The notes under the pieces: model-generated
Databases searched by the model: none
What the model was told of the DNA's origin: nothing
What the model saw: the letters and a program-made list of their open reading frames with translations, nothing else
From: Tomocerus qinae
Lineage: Eukaryota > Arthropoda > Collembola > Entomobryomorpha > Tomoceridae
Direction of reading: 5' to 3'
Length of the DNA stretch: 64,000 bases
Assembly (NCBI GenBank): GCA_020055645.1
Contig: CM034549.1
Location: 8,335,501 to 8,399,500 of the forward strand
Program-made: the position numbers and the translations under genes
In this document: piece by piece, positions 37,120 through 51,200 of the stretch
How the letters are laid out: the number at the start of each line of letters is the position of its first letter
How positions within the stretch are numbered: the first letter of the stretch is position 1

Positions 37120-39770
37120 GTCTGATGTGTCCATGAACCGCTGTTGTATTATGCTGAGTAGATTAGCCAAGATATATTCTTCTTTCTTTTATCTGGCTGT
37201 ACTAATGCTATATGGCAGTAATGTAATTTTACTAATTACGTTTTATACTGTATATATCCATTGTTGAAGTCATTGCCGACATTTATTACATTGGTATTGG
37301 CATGAAATTGCATTACGCTCTATGACAAGATTAACAATCATAGTTTTTTGTCCTCTAGACGTAGAACATTATAATGTACATATATGAACCGTAATTAATA
37401 GATATAGAGGGTATTTGATTATCGAGATTGGATTTTGAGATAGCCAATGGGAATTTACAACCACATTTTCTAAATGGAATTATTACGTATGAGAATCTAC
37501 AGTAATTGCTTTATTTCAATTATGTGAAATATTATTGTGTCTATAGACTTTACTCTCAGAGCTAGTCTAATCGAAAATAAGTTATGATGCTTTTCCTTGA
37601 CATTGAAGTATAATTTCTGCTCGAGAAAAAGATTTGTATCTGCCATCCGCGTTTTAGAATAATTCTCTTTTCTTTGTCAATATTTTTACATTTTCACAAT
37701 CTGGAATTTAACGATTTTTTTAAAAACAATTCATTCTTTGTTGGAGATTGATAGATAGTAATCGCTGTTTATTATGCGGAGCAACATCTTCTTTTACGAC
37801 TCTACATGTGTTGAATTAATTGATTTAGATTATCTAAACTTGTGCAAACAGAATGTTGGATCATTCAACTCTGTATAAATGCTCTAAACTTGGACTGACA
37901 TGACAATGATGAAATCAGATCACGATGTGATTTAAGTCTGCGAATCCCATCTGTAAACTAAAAGAATTTTTTTGTAGTAATCTGTCTTTCTTCGTAATAT
38001 TGTATGTTATGATGAATCATTGGCAGGGTATACGATGTTAAAAAAAGAGTAATAATGATAAGTGCAGGTTTTATTTGTCTATAAAAGTGTACCTGGGCTG
38101 TGTTAGATGTTAATAGAGACATTCAGAGAATATTTACATAGGGAGATAGCAGTGAAATAGATTATTACTATTTCAGCTCACTGACGTGCAATAAAGAGGA
38201 AAATCGCAGACAGCAATGTAAACAAATCTGTCTTATTTCTATCAAGTTGGCCGTTAGTTCTCTCCTCTCCCTAGATTCACTTTTAGGAAAGGCAACTGAA
38301 GGCAATTTCTGCGTAATGTATCCTTTCTAGCGAAAAAACAGCCGGTTGACACGAAAGTCCATGTGGATGAGTTATACTTTGATATTACTTTCTTTTGATA
38401 CTTTTAGCTCGTTTCTCAAACTTGTGTTATTATTACTACAGATAAGTACACCGTATGTCTGCCAAATACATGGACAGAGTACAAATGAAGGTAAAGTAAT
38501 ATCACAGGTTAAGTAAAGTTCATCTCTCATTCCCCCCACTAGAAAAGTTTACTCTGGCTCAGCTGCACAGAACGTGGACGAAAGCATGTGTCATTTTATA
38601 ATGGAACGTTTTGCAATATACGATCTCCACTCATGACCTTCGTTTCATCTCTTTTCCACTCCCAATAATAAATATTGTCAAAGATATTCAGGAAACGCTT
38701 TAAAATCCTATACGATAGTCTACATAGAAAAATTTCATTTTTATGTTGTCAGTTTTTGTCAGAAACAACAACCATTTTTGTTTTGAAAAAACATAATTTG
38801 GTGTGAACACTAGCGGTTGCAAATTACAGACGTCTAGCCTCTACGTTTTTGTAGTTTATATTAAAAAATCGAATTGCTTCTGCCATGTTAGTGTGAATGT
38901 CGTAACAAAATGAGGGGCAATTGGTAGATTGCATGGAGTTGGCAGAAAGAAGTGTTGGATTTGAATTTAGAATAAAAAGGGTTATTACTTGTTTAGAATG
39001 GTACAGAGTGAATAATACTCGTTCATGTTCAAGTTATAACTTTGAAAATGAATAATAGTAGAAGGTTATGGTAAACATGAAGAAGGAATAGGAAGCGTAT
39101 AACAGAATAGTAGAATGTTGAGTTGTGTGCGAGTTTTTATTAACAAGTGTTATTATTGTTAAATATATTTGGAATAATTTGCATGTGTAAAACTTGTCTA
39201 AGTTATATTGTTGCATTTATATTGATTGTGCAATAAGTTTTTCGGAAGTTTAATGTATACAATCTATACAATAGATCTAAATGGAAGTTGGTTGATATCG
39301 TAGCATTAATAAATCATAATCATACATCAGTTTTTAATCGTTTAGGTAGTAAATTGGATACGAGTTTGTGGTTTGTGCATATTTTTATTGTGTAACTAGG
39401 TTTAATAAGCTTATAAATACTCATGCAAACTAGACATTGAAAATTGAATCGCGTCCAGGGATTCTTTATAATATGTATGTAAGAACGTGTATACGCTTAT
39501 GATGGTTATATAGAGTGTATATAGAGGCTAAATTATAAGAGTAGTTTATTGTGAATAAGTGTGGAGTGGATTGGAACTGGAGGGCATTGGCTTTGGGTTG
39601 CTTTTGCATGCATGCCATTTGCCATTCTAGCCGAGTGATTGCATTGCATTCTATGCCATGCCATGACAGTGGCATAGTGAACCCTATCTCAATGTTTTCA
39701 CTCAAGTCCACTATCCCATATTTATTATTCTATTGCCCTATAATTGCTCCGTACATCTCCCACCTACGTT

Positions 39771-39785
39771 CTCTCTCTCTCTCTC
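39771..39785. repeat. (CT)n microsatellite
   Basis: Fifteen bases of alternating C and T in AT-rich, non-coding surroundings. Confidence 0.9.
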
Positions 39786-42700
39786 GCATCTCATTCTATC
39801 TATAGAACGTTGACTTGACATGGAAAGGGAAAACAAATACAAAACAACTCATTACCCATTGTTCTTAATGATCCCCAGCTAATAATAATTAACCCGCAAA
39901 TTCATTATTGATACAAAGAAAATGTCGCAGCCTCCATTCACAGTGTCGTTAGCACTTGTCTATATCACTTATGCCTCATTACGTAAGAAAGTCGATACCA
40001 AATGTAGTGCATTGATAATAGTGGCATTTAAACCACATTAAGTGTCAAATAATTTATTATTAGTACTATAAATGGATGTCTCTGACCTAATTATTTGGGT
40101 CTCTGTTTATGTCTCAGCATTTCTACTATACATGGATACATATATTAATCGATTGCCTATTTTATAATGTTGGTATGTTAGCATAGCATTCAATAGTAGA
40201 TAACTTGGCAGTGTATGTATATTATAATATGTATTTATGAGTTCGCAGTGGTATTAATACTGACGTTTATTATGATAAGTATAGTCTGGTAGTGTAAATC
40301 CCATGTGGGTGGTGTAAAACTATTTGTCAAGTTAATCAATAGACAAGAAGGCTAACCTAGTGTAATAATAATAATAAGTATCGACATTACAGTTAGTTTA
40401 GCTTAGCTGCAAATGAATTGTTTGTTTATTGGGCTCTGTCGCTCGCTTCTACATCGCTATCGCATTATTTGTACTTCAAGGCTAGCCAATACACTATTTT
40501 ACTACAGGCACAATGTGCATTATGTGTTTGTACGATGACAGTCACGTCCGGCAGTGCTGAACCATTTTTATTTCATTCCCTGTTTACTTAGTCTAAAAGC
40601 CAAAGGTGATTGTGAATGAAAACACAGACGAAATTGTCTGTATGCTGCTGAGTGAAGTCAAGGCTCGTCGTCCAATCCCAATTTCATTGCTTTCGATCAA
40701 CTATGTTATTGTTACTGTAAATAGGAAAGAAAATAGTATACTATTTTGACTATACGTGTAACTAGTCTTATTATACTTCTTATACAATAGGGTGGTATTA
40801 TAAAACTGTATCTATCTGTATATGTCTAAGTAAAGGATACTTTGTAAGCATGCAAATAGTTATACAGAAATGTAGAGCTAGCAGTTAGTACACTATTTAT
40901 TTGCTAAATCAGGCAATTTAACATTCTGTGGGAACTTTGTATATTTATAGGGAATAATATTCGTGTATAGAAAGGCCTTGCTACCTAAAATATTTTATCA
41001 ATAATAAATGTGTGGATTGTAGTCTGTAGTGAATGTAGTCGAAGTGTACTGCACTGGAGTAAAGTTGGCCGCGGCTGCAGCAAAGTGCACTGTCCTAATT
41101 CTAAATGCCGCATCGCATCCGATTAAATAAACAGAGCACAGAACAGCATAACAGAATAAATGATCTCCAGCAGTAGCGCTGTACTACTTACATATAAAAG
41201 ATATATCCGTCTGCATAATCTAGTTACTCCTAGTACTATGTCTGTAGTAGAAGATTGTAGTTTTTGGATTAGATGTAATTTAAATACAAGTGCATCTTGG
41301 TTGGATTGATAGAATGGGAGTTGTTTTTATTTGAAGGAAATGATCCAACACCCGTTTTATATGAAAATCTATTGAGTTTACGTTCTGCATAGAATAGAGA
41401 CGTCTGTAAAGTGTAACTTGGCTCCTTCTTTCATCTTATGCCTTGCACACATGATGTAGATAAAAGGAAGATAAGTGCAGTTGTTGTCCTGCACAAGTTT
41501 CATAAATCTTGAGCCGCTCACTAAAACGGTTTAATGCAGGCAAAATTTGGTTGGAAGCCTTGCCTGTCCAGAGAAGGAGAGTTTATTTATTATATAGCAC
41601 TTGTTTAGCTTAGGAAGCTGTAAAAGAAGAATAAGTAGTCCAACTTGGTGTGTGTGCAGAATGTAAGTTACCTCGGCCAAGGAGAAGGAACTTGAGTTTT
41701 TGGCTTTAGCCTGGAGAATTGCTATAAAAAGACACTCTATAGCATTTTACTATTCTGTAGAAATAGAATTTTATTTTTTCTCGTCTAGGTCCTTGGCCTG
41801 TCTTCATTTTGTATGTAGCTACTCAAGCTATCCATGCACTAACTACAAATTCACATTAGCGTGCAGACTATTGATAATAAGAGCATGTTTTCCTTTCAGC
41901 TTATACTAAACGAACTGTCATGTCTCATGGATAAAATGAGGAATTATTTAGAAACCTACCTTGTATTTTTAGTTCCTTTATTCTTACTAACTTCGTCTAT
42001 GTCATGGCTAATGATGACAAAAGTCGTCATATGCTATTTATGTAGACCTGGATTGATTACCTTCTCTCTATCTTCACCCATCCTACTCTTTATTCCTTTG
42101 TCATTAGTTCTAAAAGTGAAACATCTCATTTGTCTGTGTCATTCCATTCCGAAATTCATTTTAAAGGTCGACTGAACTTTAGAAATTAATATTCCTCTAG
42201 CACTAGGGCCATTGTATTATTTACATATTGTCATTTGTAATCATATTAATGTGTATCAAAATTTAATACTTCGGTATGAAAAAGTAAATATAAATGCCCT
42301 ATTAAATGTCTTGCAATTTTTACTTTGATTTCACATTATTTTGTATGTAGATAAATAGTAGATAAATCAAATTAAATTAGTGCAGGTACTTTGGTGTTTT
42401 TTGTAGTTTTGAAGAGTTTATAAATGGGTTGAGAAATTATGTAAATTTTTGATGTAATATGCGAGTTAAATGATGAAATGGTTGATGAAGCAGGGATTTG
42501 GAGTGTTGTGTAATTTGAATGGACAGGTTGTGGAATGTGATGATAATTCAGATTATGGAAATGGAGCAGAAATAAAATGGATGCTGTGTGTCTGTGGGAT
42601 GGGATGTCAGAGTCAGAAGGCCTACTTTCCTTGCTTCCACTTAGCTACGCACTCAAGAGGCACTCCCTGACTCTTTCTACCAAAACTAAACTACTTTCTC

Positions 42701-44190
42701 TGTATCTATAGCTTTATTGCAGATCCTGGCAGAGCTGGCAAAGCCTTGCCCTGCAAGGATCTATCCATTCTCCTGCAAATTCCTAGATAATGTCAAACGA
42801 AGCCAAAAGATAAAGTTTTCTTCTACTTTTCCACTATAAAACATTTCGTGAAGGAGATAAGCTGCTAACTTTGGGGAGTTATACTATACCTAGTATTTCC
42901 TGTGTGGTGATGGCTTAACTAAATGGCTACATTCACCCAAAAACTATATACGTACTTTAGTTACACAAAAAGACTGTTGTCTCGCAATCAGTGTTACAAC
43001 ATGTACCAACTTTTATATAGATAAAGGCAGACGAGACAAAAGTTTCGCTACTTATACAATTGTCGAGTCAGTTGTGAGACATTGGCAATGTAGGTTAGCT
43101 AGGTTACTTACTACTCAAGTTTCTCTAGTGGCTTACAATTCCAGATCTGATATTATATTCACTATATACTCAGATAAGGAGTCAAGTGATGCCAATTTAT
43201 CAATCCACACACGTTCTCCTACTTTTACTGTTTCACTACTGTTTATTTAAATACAGACGAAATACTCTTAAGAGTTTATCTCCTAACACTTAAAATACTC
43301 CAAAATATATCTAATTTCCATATGTAAGTGTATATTGACTGCAATTTTAATTCTTATACAAATTCAAATTGCATTAGATAGTATTGGATAGATTAATTAA
43401 ATTTCATTTGGGTTGACTCTGTAATGAAGTTGGGTTTAAAAGGAATATTTTATTGTTGAAAAACGATGGTCATCAAACTATCATGTAATCCTCAAGTATA
43501 TATAGTGACCTTCTTCCAGTTTGATATACTTAGTAGAGAAATAGTAGATTTGGGTCTGAAAATGTATTTCGATGCATTTGATGCCAATTCACAGTAGGGA
43601 ATTCGGAAATGGGATTTGAGTGTGCATCTCCTTTATTACAAGTAATACGCTGTATAATGTAATGGAGTTTTTTTGGTAGGGTCTAATGATATAATGATGA
43701 GATTGTGTATATTTGGTATGTATAGAGAGTATAGTAGATGATTTGATGGCATGAGGTGGAGGAGGGTATTCCTTAGGCATCCACGTACACTGACATTAAT
43801 ATAAAATGTTTCTGGCAGAGTGAAGTAGTCTGTAGAGATGCACGTATAGGTTAGTGAAACATTAAATGGAGTTGATTAGGAGTTGCTGTATAAGTCTTGG
43901 ATGAATGTGAGTTAATGTAAGTAGTAAATTGTAGAAGCTCATGCAAGACAAGGCGGTTCTGTTCTGCTGGAGAATGTTTAAATGGAAAGAGATAGATGAG
44001 ATAGGCAGGAGTATAGGTAAGAAGGTACGTAAGAAGAAAAGTGTTTTTGTGGCAGCTCACTGTGACTATTCTGTTATATTACACTAGTTGCTAATGGCAT
44101 GTTCATGCTGATGCTCCTAGGCATTTTTGCTTAATTCTCCTTAAGCCATGTCAAGATCAGCAGACTGGCACTGAAAAGAATTGTACGTAG

Positions 44191-44208
44191 CTACTACTAC
44201 TACTACTA
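44191..44208. repeat. (CTA)6 microsatellite
   Basis: Six perfect CTA units. Shorter CTA runs recur elsewhere in the window, for example near 22325. Confidence 0.9.
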
Positions 44209-44831
44209 GACTTAGTACCCATTATTGCATGGCTGACATAATACTAGCATAAGTATATACTATAGAATTAAATCTACCTATATAAAGTATATTGTAATGA
44301 AAGAAAAATATAAAAAGGAGTGTTTTTGCAAAGTGAACAATGTTGCCAGTACCTTGCCTTTGATACTGGAACTAACAAACGTGCTATAGATAAGGATTAG
44401 TCAACGAGCAGAATAAGAACACATGTCAAGCCAAGCAACTGTGTGTATGTGTGTATTTACGTAGTAATAAACTTATAAGCTGTCTGTGACTAGGTAAGTT
44501 GTAAGTAGTAGTGGGTTGAGGGATAGTAAATCTAATAGTTACTACTACCCAGATGCTAAGGGTTGAACAACTGATCTCAACTTCGCAGTTACGTAGTTAG
44601 TGTACACGTGAACTGCTTGGCTGAACTTATTATACTTATGTGATGTGGGCCATAGCTGGACAACAGAAATTCTCCATTACCTAGTTCACTGATTTGAATA
44701 CTAATGTAAATAAAGAATCATCGTCCTGCATGTCATTACTTTATTTAGCTTTTAGGCTCCTGACTCTGCAAATGCCCAGGAGTGAAAAATTAGATTGCGC
44801 ATTAGATAATGTATCCGTGGCGAATTTTTAC

Positions 44832-44887
44832 CTGCGGGTGAAACAGGCTCCGGCATAAAAGTATGGACAAGAGTGGCTGTCGCTGTC
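44832..44887 (-). CDS. Candidate internal exon, Cys-containing, unknown product
   Basis: On the minus strand a good acceptor (ataattgcattacag) precedes base 44887, and a consensus donor (CGCAG|gtaaaa) follows base 44832. The 56-nt segment is much richer in GC than its flanks. In phase 0 it reads DSDSHSCPYFYAGACFTR with two bases left over. The other two frames are also open, so the frame is chosen only because it fits the exon at 45154-45222, from which a 266-nt intron separates it. No family is recognised. A phase-2 exon should follow at lower coordinates; a weak candidate lies near 43970. Confidence 0.3.
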
Positions 44888-45071
44888 CTGTAATGCAATT
44901 ATAAAAATGTGCAACATGATTTTAATCGTATGGGTTAAATATAAATCTATGCAAATGTGTGATGCAGTTGATGCGATAGATTGGGATGATGCTGTAATGG
45001 TTGATAGATAGGAGAGAGATGATTGCTAGATTAGCAAACTGTGAGTTAGCGAGTTCTGTGTCTTCGTATTC

Positions 45072-45086
45072 GAGTTGAGTTGAGTT
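45072..45086. repeat. (GAGTT)3 pentanucleotide repeat
   Basis: Three perfect tandem units followed by a diverged one (CAGCC/GAGTC). One of many such short pentamer arrays in the window. Confidence 0.85.
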
Positions 45087-45153
45087 CAGCCGAGTCTGTG
45101 TTTTCTATTCTGTTCTGTGCACTCTCTGATGATGACTCAAGGTCAGCATATAC

Positions 45154-45222
45154 CTTTTTTGCCGGTTTCAAGGCGAAATTCAAACCCATAGGCGTGAAGG
45201 TGACGTGAGCATAGAATGGCAT
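45154..45222 (-). CDS. Candidate start exon upstream of the 44.8-kb exon
   Basis: On the minus strand ATG at 45222 opens 23 codons beginning MPFYAHVTFTPMGLNFALK and ends at a phase-0 donor, AAG|gtatat. Its codons use far more G and C at third positions than the local background. The frame is open further upstream to an ATG at 45300, so the start could lie there. It joins in frame with 44887-44832. The product is unknown, and the pair could be a chance combination. Confidence 0.27.
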
Positions 45223-48200
45223 AAGGGAAAAAATCAAATGAGATTCTCTATCCTGAACACTCTTCTTTTGCTTTACTTTACATTTTACATAGCCAAACAT
45301 TAAAAACCATGCTAATGTAATAAGCAGACTTATATAAACTCTCTTCCTTCAATCTCCAAGAAATGTACTCACTCCTACATACAAAAGTCTCTTACCTGTC
45401 TTCTCTCGCTCAAAGCTAAAAATCTTATATACTACTGCTTTGTTATACATTATAAAATTATAATAGCATTATTGCATAGAAAGTAGTTACATCAGAATTG
45501 CACCGACTGAGTTAAATGAAATCGTGCTGAGTGTATTAACATTAGGCTTGTAGCGTGCAGTGCAACTCTTGGAACTTTCAATTGTTACTCTTTAAAGAAA
45601 GGTATAAAGAGTCATTAGTAGCTACTTACTATAAAGTATACTCAGAAAATAATATCACAATGATTCGGTTTGTTTACTTAGATATACATTTTAGTGTCTC
45701 CGTCTCTCTCGTGATTCTATTATAATTCATATAACACGAAGTGAACACAAAAAATGTATTATTGAGCTAAACCCAAAAACGGAGTCCAAAGTTCCTTTTT
45801 TTACTTTGTTGGAACAGGAAAAAAATATTAAGGTGAAATGGTGAATGAGTGATGGCGGAATGTAAACTGTCAATGAAATGAGCGGATGTGGAAAGCATTG
45901 CACTCTGCTCTTCTAGTTTATCTTGGCTTTATTTTAAGGTTATTCGCATTTAAAATCATTAAGCTAAAGACGTAGATATTGATCATTCATTAATATTGAC
46001 GTTGGGGATTTTTTTGAGTAGTTTGGGTGTTTGAAGAGTGACGTGATTGGCAAAAGAGGCGATAGTTGCCGACAATTCTAAATAAAGAGATCTCCGGATG
46101 CTTTAAAAAGGTGGCTGAGTGTATATTAGTGATTAATACAATGAAATGAAGTAAGTCATATGGCTCAAGTAGGTAGGATGTGTGTTTTGCCGTGGGTAGA
46201 GATTAGCAAAGTGAAGTGAACTGGCTTTAGGTTTAGTTATCTTACGTAACGTTTGGTGAGTGTCTGTCGACTGTGTGTGAGATTCCTTGGCTTTCCTACG
46301 TCAACTACCTTTGTGGTGTTAAAAATAGTTTTTTCCATGCCATGCCAATCAAAAACCAAAGATCCTTCTTGTCTAACTCTGCGTCCTCTATTTGATAAGA
46401 ATATCATAACATAACCTTAGCTTACTTTAGTTCCACTAACTAACTAGAAAAACGGACTCATTAGTTAAATAGGTATATACTAATATAAAGTTAAAAGCTT
46501 GCATTCCCAGCTTTTTACTTAAGAGGCAGACTTACTGGCTCGAGTTCAGCATTTGGTGCAGCGATGAAACGAGGGAATTGATCACACCAACCAAAACCAA
46601 GACAAAACAACACTCCGAATACTTAGCAGTGCATATTTATGATCTAACTAAAAGATTTTCAATGTCTTCTATATTGAAGCACGGAACTCTAATAGCATAA
46701 ATTGTATACTACGAGTTAGATCTAAGTAATGCATTTGCATAGCTAGTATACACGATATAGTAGTAGATATATCGTGCATATTTGTGTTTATAGTATTTAT
46801 ACGTAGCAAGTACCCTAAAAGATATTTATATCCGGGTATATTGTATTTGTATGTATAAGAAATACACGATTAGCATTTCGCAATGCAATGTTAGTTCAAA
46901 AAGCTGTCTAGTCAAAGTTTTCTGTGAATTTGCTCCGGTAGTGAGTGTTGTGTGTATGGGTTTCGTGTGATATTTACTTAGTTAGCCAAGAGGAAGGAAC
47001 TAAAGTGACAGAATGAAATGGCAACTCAGATAACTCGAGCTGAGTTGGGTAGAGTCAAGTAAATTACATGCTATGTTATACCAGAGAAACAGTCAAGGTC
47101 TTCTGCTCTCCTACAGATGCGAATGAAATGACTTTCTTGCTTGACTTCACTTTTAGGCTTTGGCTTATTTGACTACATTTGAATTTAGTAATGGATTAGT
47201 TAATATATTATGGAATGCTGCGAGTAGGAAGTCAAGTGGAAACTTAATGTTCTAATAAATTAATTTTTCATTAATTGCTCCGTATTTCCATATTTATTTT
47301 CCTCCTTTCATCTTAATTATAATTACAAGAAAATAGAATTTTCTTTGTTAATTTAAATGGTAATTTTCCAAGAGTAATAATCAAAGTTCTCAAATTCATT
47401 TTGGCGTATTGCAAGGAGAATGTTTTCGACTGTGAATAATTTTCCAATTGATTTACTAATGTCTTTTATTGGTGTTGACGAGTGTATTGTTTATGTAGCA
47501 ATTATTATGCAAACTGAAGATTGAGTAATAAGATGCATGCTGAGTGTATTCTTTTGTGTAAAGAAAAGAGCTTCTTTTGGAAGGTAGGAGAATTAAATGA
47601 TGACATCATTTATGTAACGCTATTTATAAATATTTTTACAATTTTGTCTTGCCTTGACTTCAGTTGACTTGTGTTGGCTGGTTGATTTGGCTGGTGCCGG
47701 CCGGCTGGCTGTAGTTTTTGCATTTATTTGCATGTACATAAGATATACGAGGATGAGGTACATAACATACGCAGTCAGTTCATTTTAGGTTAGATTAGAA
47801 CGAAGAATATAAGTCACCCGTGGTAAAGATAACAATTAAACACGGCGCATCGACTTTAGTTCTTGGCTTGCTTGACTTTAAATCTTTTCGTACTACAAAA
47901 CATATACAATTACACATTATGGACTATCTTATGTGAGTGATAACTCTCCCTCGGTGTATTTACCTTCATTGTCCTTTCATCTCGTTTCATGCATAACAAA
48001 CATTCTAAAGATATAGCTAGATAAAGCGATATTTTATAGATAAGCATATCTACATGGTGAGATTTTACATCAGACATGTTTATGCATTACATCTGTACAA
48101 AAGGTCTTTCAGGTCTTAGAGCTTTGCATTTTTATCCCGATCTACCTAGTTTGTCGTAATACTATTCTCTAAATTAAATGCGAAGTGCAAAACAGCTAAA

Positions 48201-51200
48201 ATTAAAATGTCAGGCTAAAATTGCTCTTGAATGTTTAAAGACAAATTCAATTTAAATTATATCCTTATATTTTTAGATAGCTTTGTGTTATTTAAGTATA
48301 AGTGAAAACACGGAACAAAAAAATTAGTATTTTTTATGGGCAATAAAGGGTTGCATGCATGCATATTGTGCGTAACGCGATTTAATAATTACACCTTAGG
48401 ACCTATAAGCTAAAAAAGCTTGGATAAGTGTCTTATGCACGCACGCACAATGTAAAAGTAAAATTATTACTGATAATTGGAGACGAAAAAATTAAATGAA
48501 AGTATTCAGCACAGACAGGCAACCTTAACTCCATTCTTTGGCGTCTGATGATGTATGAGACATGTAGGTATGCGACTTTTTCTACCTTTGGTTGGTATGC
48601 AGCTGGATTGTATGATTGGAATTCACAGATAACCCTATACAGGATATGAAATACTCATATAGTTACTACGACGCTCTACATTAGAAATTGTATAGCTCTA
48701 CAGGTACACAAGCACTTGAACATCTGCATTGAAATTGCTCCTTAACTGTTCGGAGACAACTTGTACATGAATCAAACGCCAGGATGACTGAAGTTTAGTT
48801 TAATTCTAATACATCGATGTACTATTGAAGGATACAGCAATCTCAATAAAAATGGTCGTATGCTAAGAAATAATCTTTATAGCGTAAATAAATGGGGTAC
48901 AAGAGATAAATATGGTTCATCTAAAATGCCAGAGTCTTATCGGACCAATGTCAAGTTTTTTGCGTAGGCAATCACAATTACAACCGTCTTAGAGTGTAAC
49001 TGATAGTTGGGATTCTGATTGACAGAATTTATGCATGTAACTCTAACGAGGAACTGATGTGCTGAATGCCAGGAATGTATGTCACTCACACATTCACCTT
49101 CACACTCTCGAACTTGTCTAAACTCACGTGAAAACATTTGCAAAAAATTCAATTGCGTTTATTGGATGAATAGATTTTAAAAGCATTTTTCACCTCGTGT
49201 TACATAATAATGCATAGAAAAATAGTATTTTTCACGTTATATGCAAGTGTTTTAGTTTTCCATAACAAAAGAAAATGACTAGACAGAAATTCCATGTCGC
49301 GTTCGGTCCACGTTGTCGTCCATGAATTTTTAAACAGACAGGGTGGGTGGTAGTATGGTAGGAATGTCTTTATGATGTGAGATACTATGGTTGATTAGCA
49401 TGTATTTAGTAGTAGGTAGAATTTATTATTTCGACTCGAACGTTTTAGTAGTATTATTTGCAATTTTAATTAGTATGGTAATTATATTCATCGAGTTAAG
49501 TAAGTTATATAGGATGTGGCTAAAGTTGTAAAATTCTTTTGATCTTTGAGATGTAACAATGCTGTCTGGAAGGAAATAATGTGTATTTTATGCAGAATGT
49601 GTTTTTGTAAAGTAGAGGAATACATAATATACGGAACAGGACGGAATTACATGAATAATTATTTTATGAAATAGAGATTCACCTCCCACTGAGCATTTAT
49701 GCATGGAGGATCATTATCGTGCAGATGCAATAGGAAATGAAATTAGTATGCAGTGTGATATATTTATTTTTTATTAAACTATACACTACTGGAGATTTGG
49801 CGAGTGTCAGTTTGGATGTAAATGTAACGTGCGACGGTTAAGCAGTTACAGAGTGAGTGTTTAAGTAATTGCACTAAATGTGGCCTTAAGATAAACTGAA
49901 ATCTAAAATTCAACCTTGGTTTAACTTAGCATTAACAAAATTTGTTGGCAAAGAGAGTTCAAACAAACTAATGCCTCACTTGACTTTTTAAATGAATCTT
50001 CAGCTATAGGAAATTAGGAAGGTTATGTTATTACTAACACAGTAGCAAATAGCTCCATGCTAATCACTATTGGATTTTCAAACTAGTGCTTAATTTATTT
50101 TGCCTTCATCATAATCTGTATATACACAAGGGATGAGCTTTGTAATGAAAAATGCAAATAGGTAATTCAACACGAAAGGACGAAATCCATTATTTAGCCT
50201 AAAGAACTGAAATTAAATATCCAATCAGTCCGAGGACAGCTGCACACACACAAATGCAATTAGTATACCTACACATGAATATTCTCCATAGACTGTCTCC
50301 ATTTTTAATGTAAAACTTATCACGGGTTTAAAATAACTAGCAATAATAGACTACAAGAATTATTTGCAATTCACAAATCACAGTTTTTGCAAAATATTGA
50401 TCGTGTTAGTAAAATGTGTCTTATAATTCTTAAATATAGGATTGATGCACATGTTATGCACTATAGTATGATTTTCAATGGCATAGTATTTTTGTGCTAC
50501 AGTTATTATTATTAAAGGTTACATTAGTCTAATAATAAATGACAACACAATGAAGAAGAGATAGGAAGAGGATGATGGACAATCATGCATTGAGAAGTCT
50601 GGATGGAGTAGGAAATGGTAACTGAACTTGAATTGACACTGAAATGTACAATGCTATGTGTAAGAGATGAGGAGGATGGCGACAGAAGCGTTTAACACTT
50701 TAACAAGTCAAGTTTATGAGTTAAGGCAATGAAACTCTTCGTCTCAGTCTGTCCAGTAAATAATTTTTTCATTGCCAAAACAGAATTATATTTAATCACA
50801 TCAGTTGCCTAACAGATGAGTATGTTTGTGTACACGCAGAAGTAGTACAGTGTAGAAGAAGCTATTGTGCCAATAAAGCTGCTGTGGTTTCGTCTGTTGA
50901 TAATGATAACAAGTCATATTAATGTTGCCCTGAATATTTGTAACAATAAATGTAATGACATGTCTACGGCCTTTGGTTGGGTTACTGTAATAATTATTAA
51001 CAGAATCCTCTTACTGTAATGTATACTTGGCAAAGTGTCTCTTTGTATTCGCAGTCTTTGTTATGGCAGATTTTATGAGTGTCATTAATACTCTAGTAAA
51101 TAGATATAAGAGTGTATATAGGGAAGTAGGGGATTGTACGGAGTTAATAGTGTAATTTAATACATAGTGATTTAAATACTTTATATTTAAGTTTTATGAG

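Larger units (their letters stand above)
30560..44831. other. Long non-coding stretch with microsatellites
   Basis: No gene is supported. Contents are CT/TC tracts at 37105-37119 and 39771-39785, pentamer repeats at 39638-39650 and 39653-39665, and a CTA repeat at 44191-44208. Weak coding hints are a Cys-containing frame ending at 41126 over an AATAAA, and an acceptor ending at 42722 followed by a 38-codon open frame. Frames of 126 codons (32500-32880) and 104 codons (41861-42175) are hydrophobic and AT-driven. Confidence 0.4.

Noticed and set aside
38450-38505. 49-nt segment between ttattactacag and GAAG|gtaaag
   Set aside because: Open only in phase 0, which does not follow any candidate upstream, and too short to judge.
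41861-42175. 104-codon frame following an acceptor-like site at about 41899
   Set aside because: The site is fair, but the product is an AT-driven hydrophobic string with no recognised topology or family, and no partner exon is in phase.
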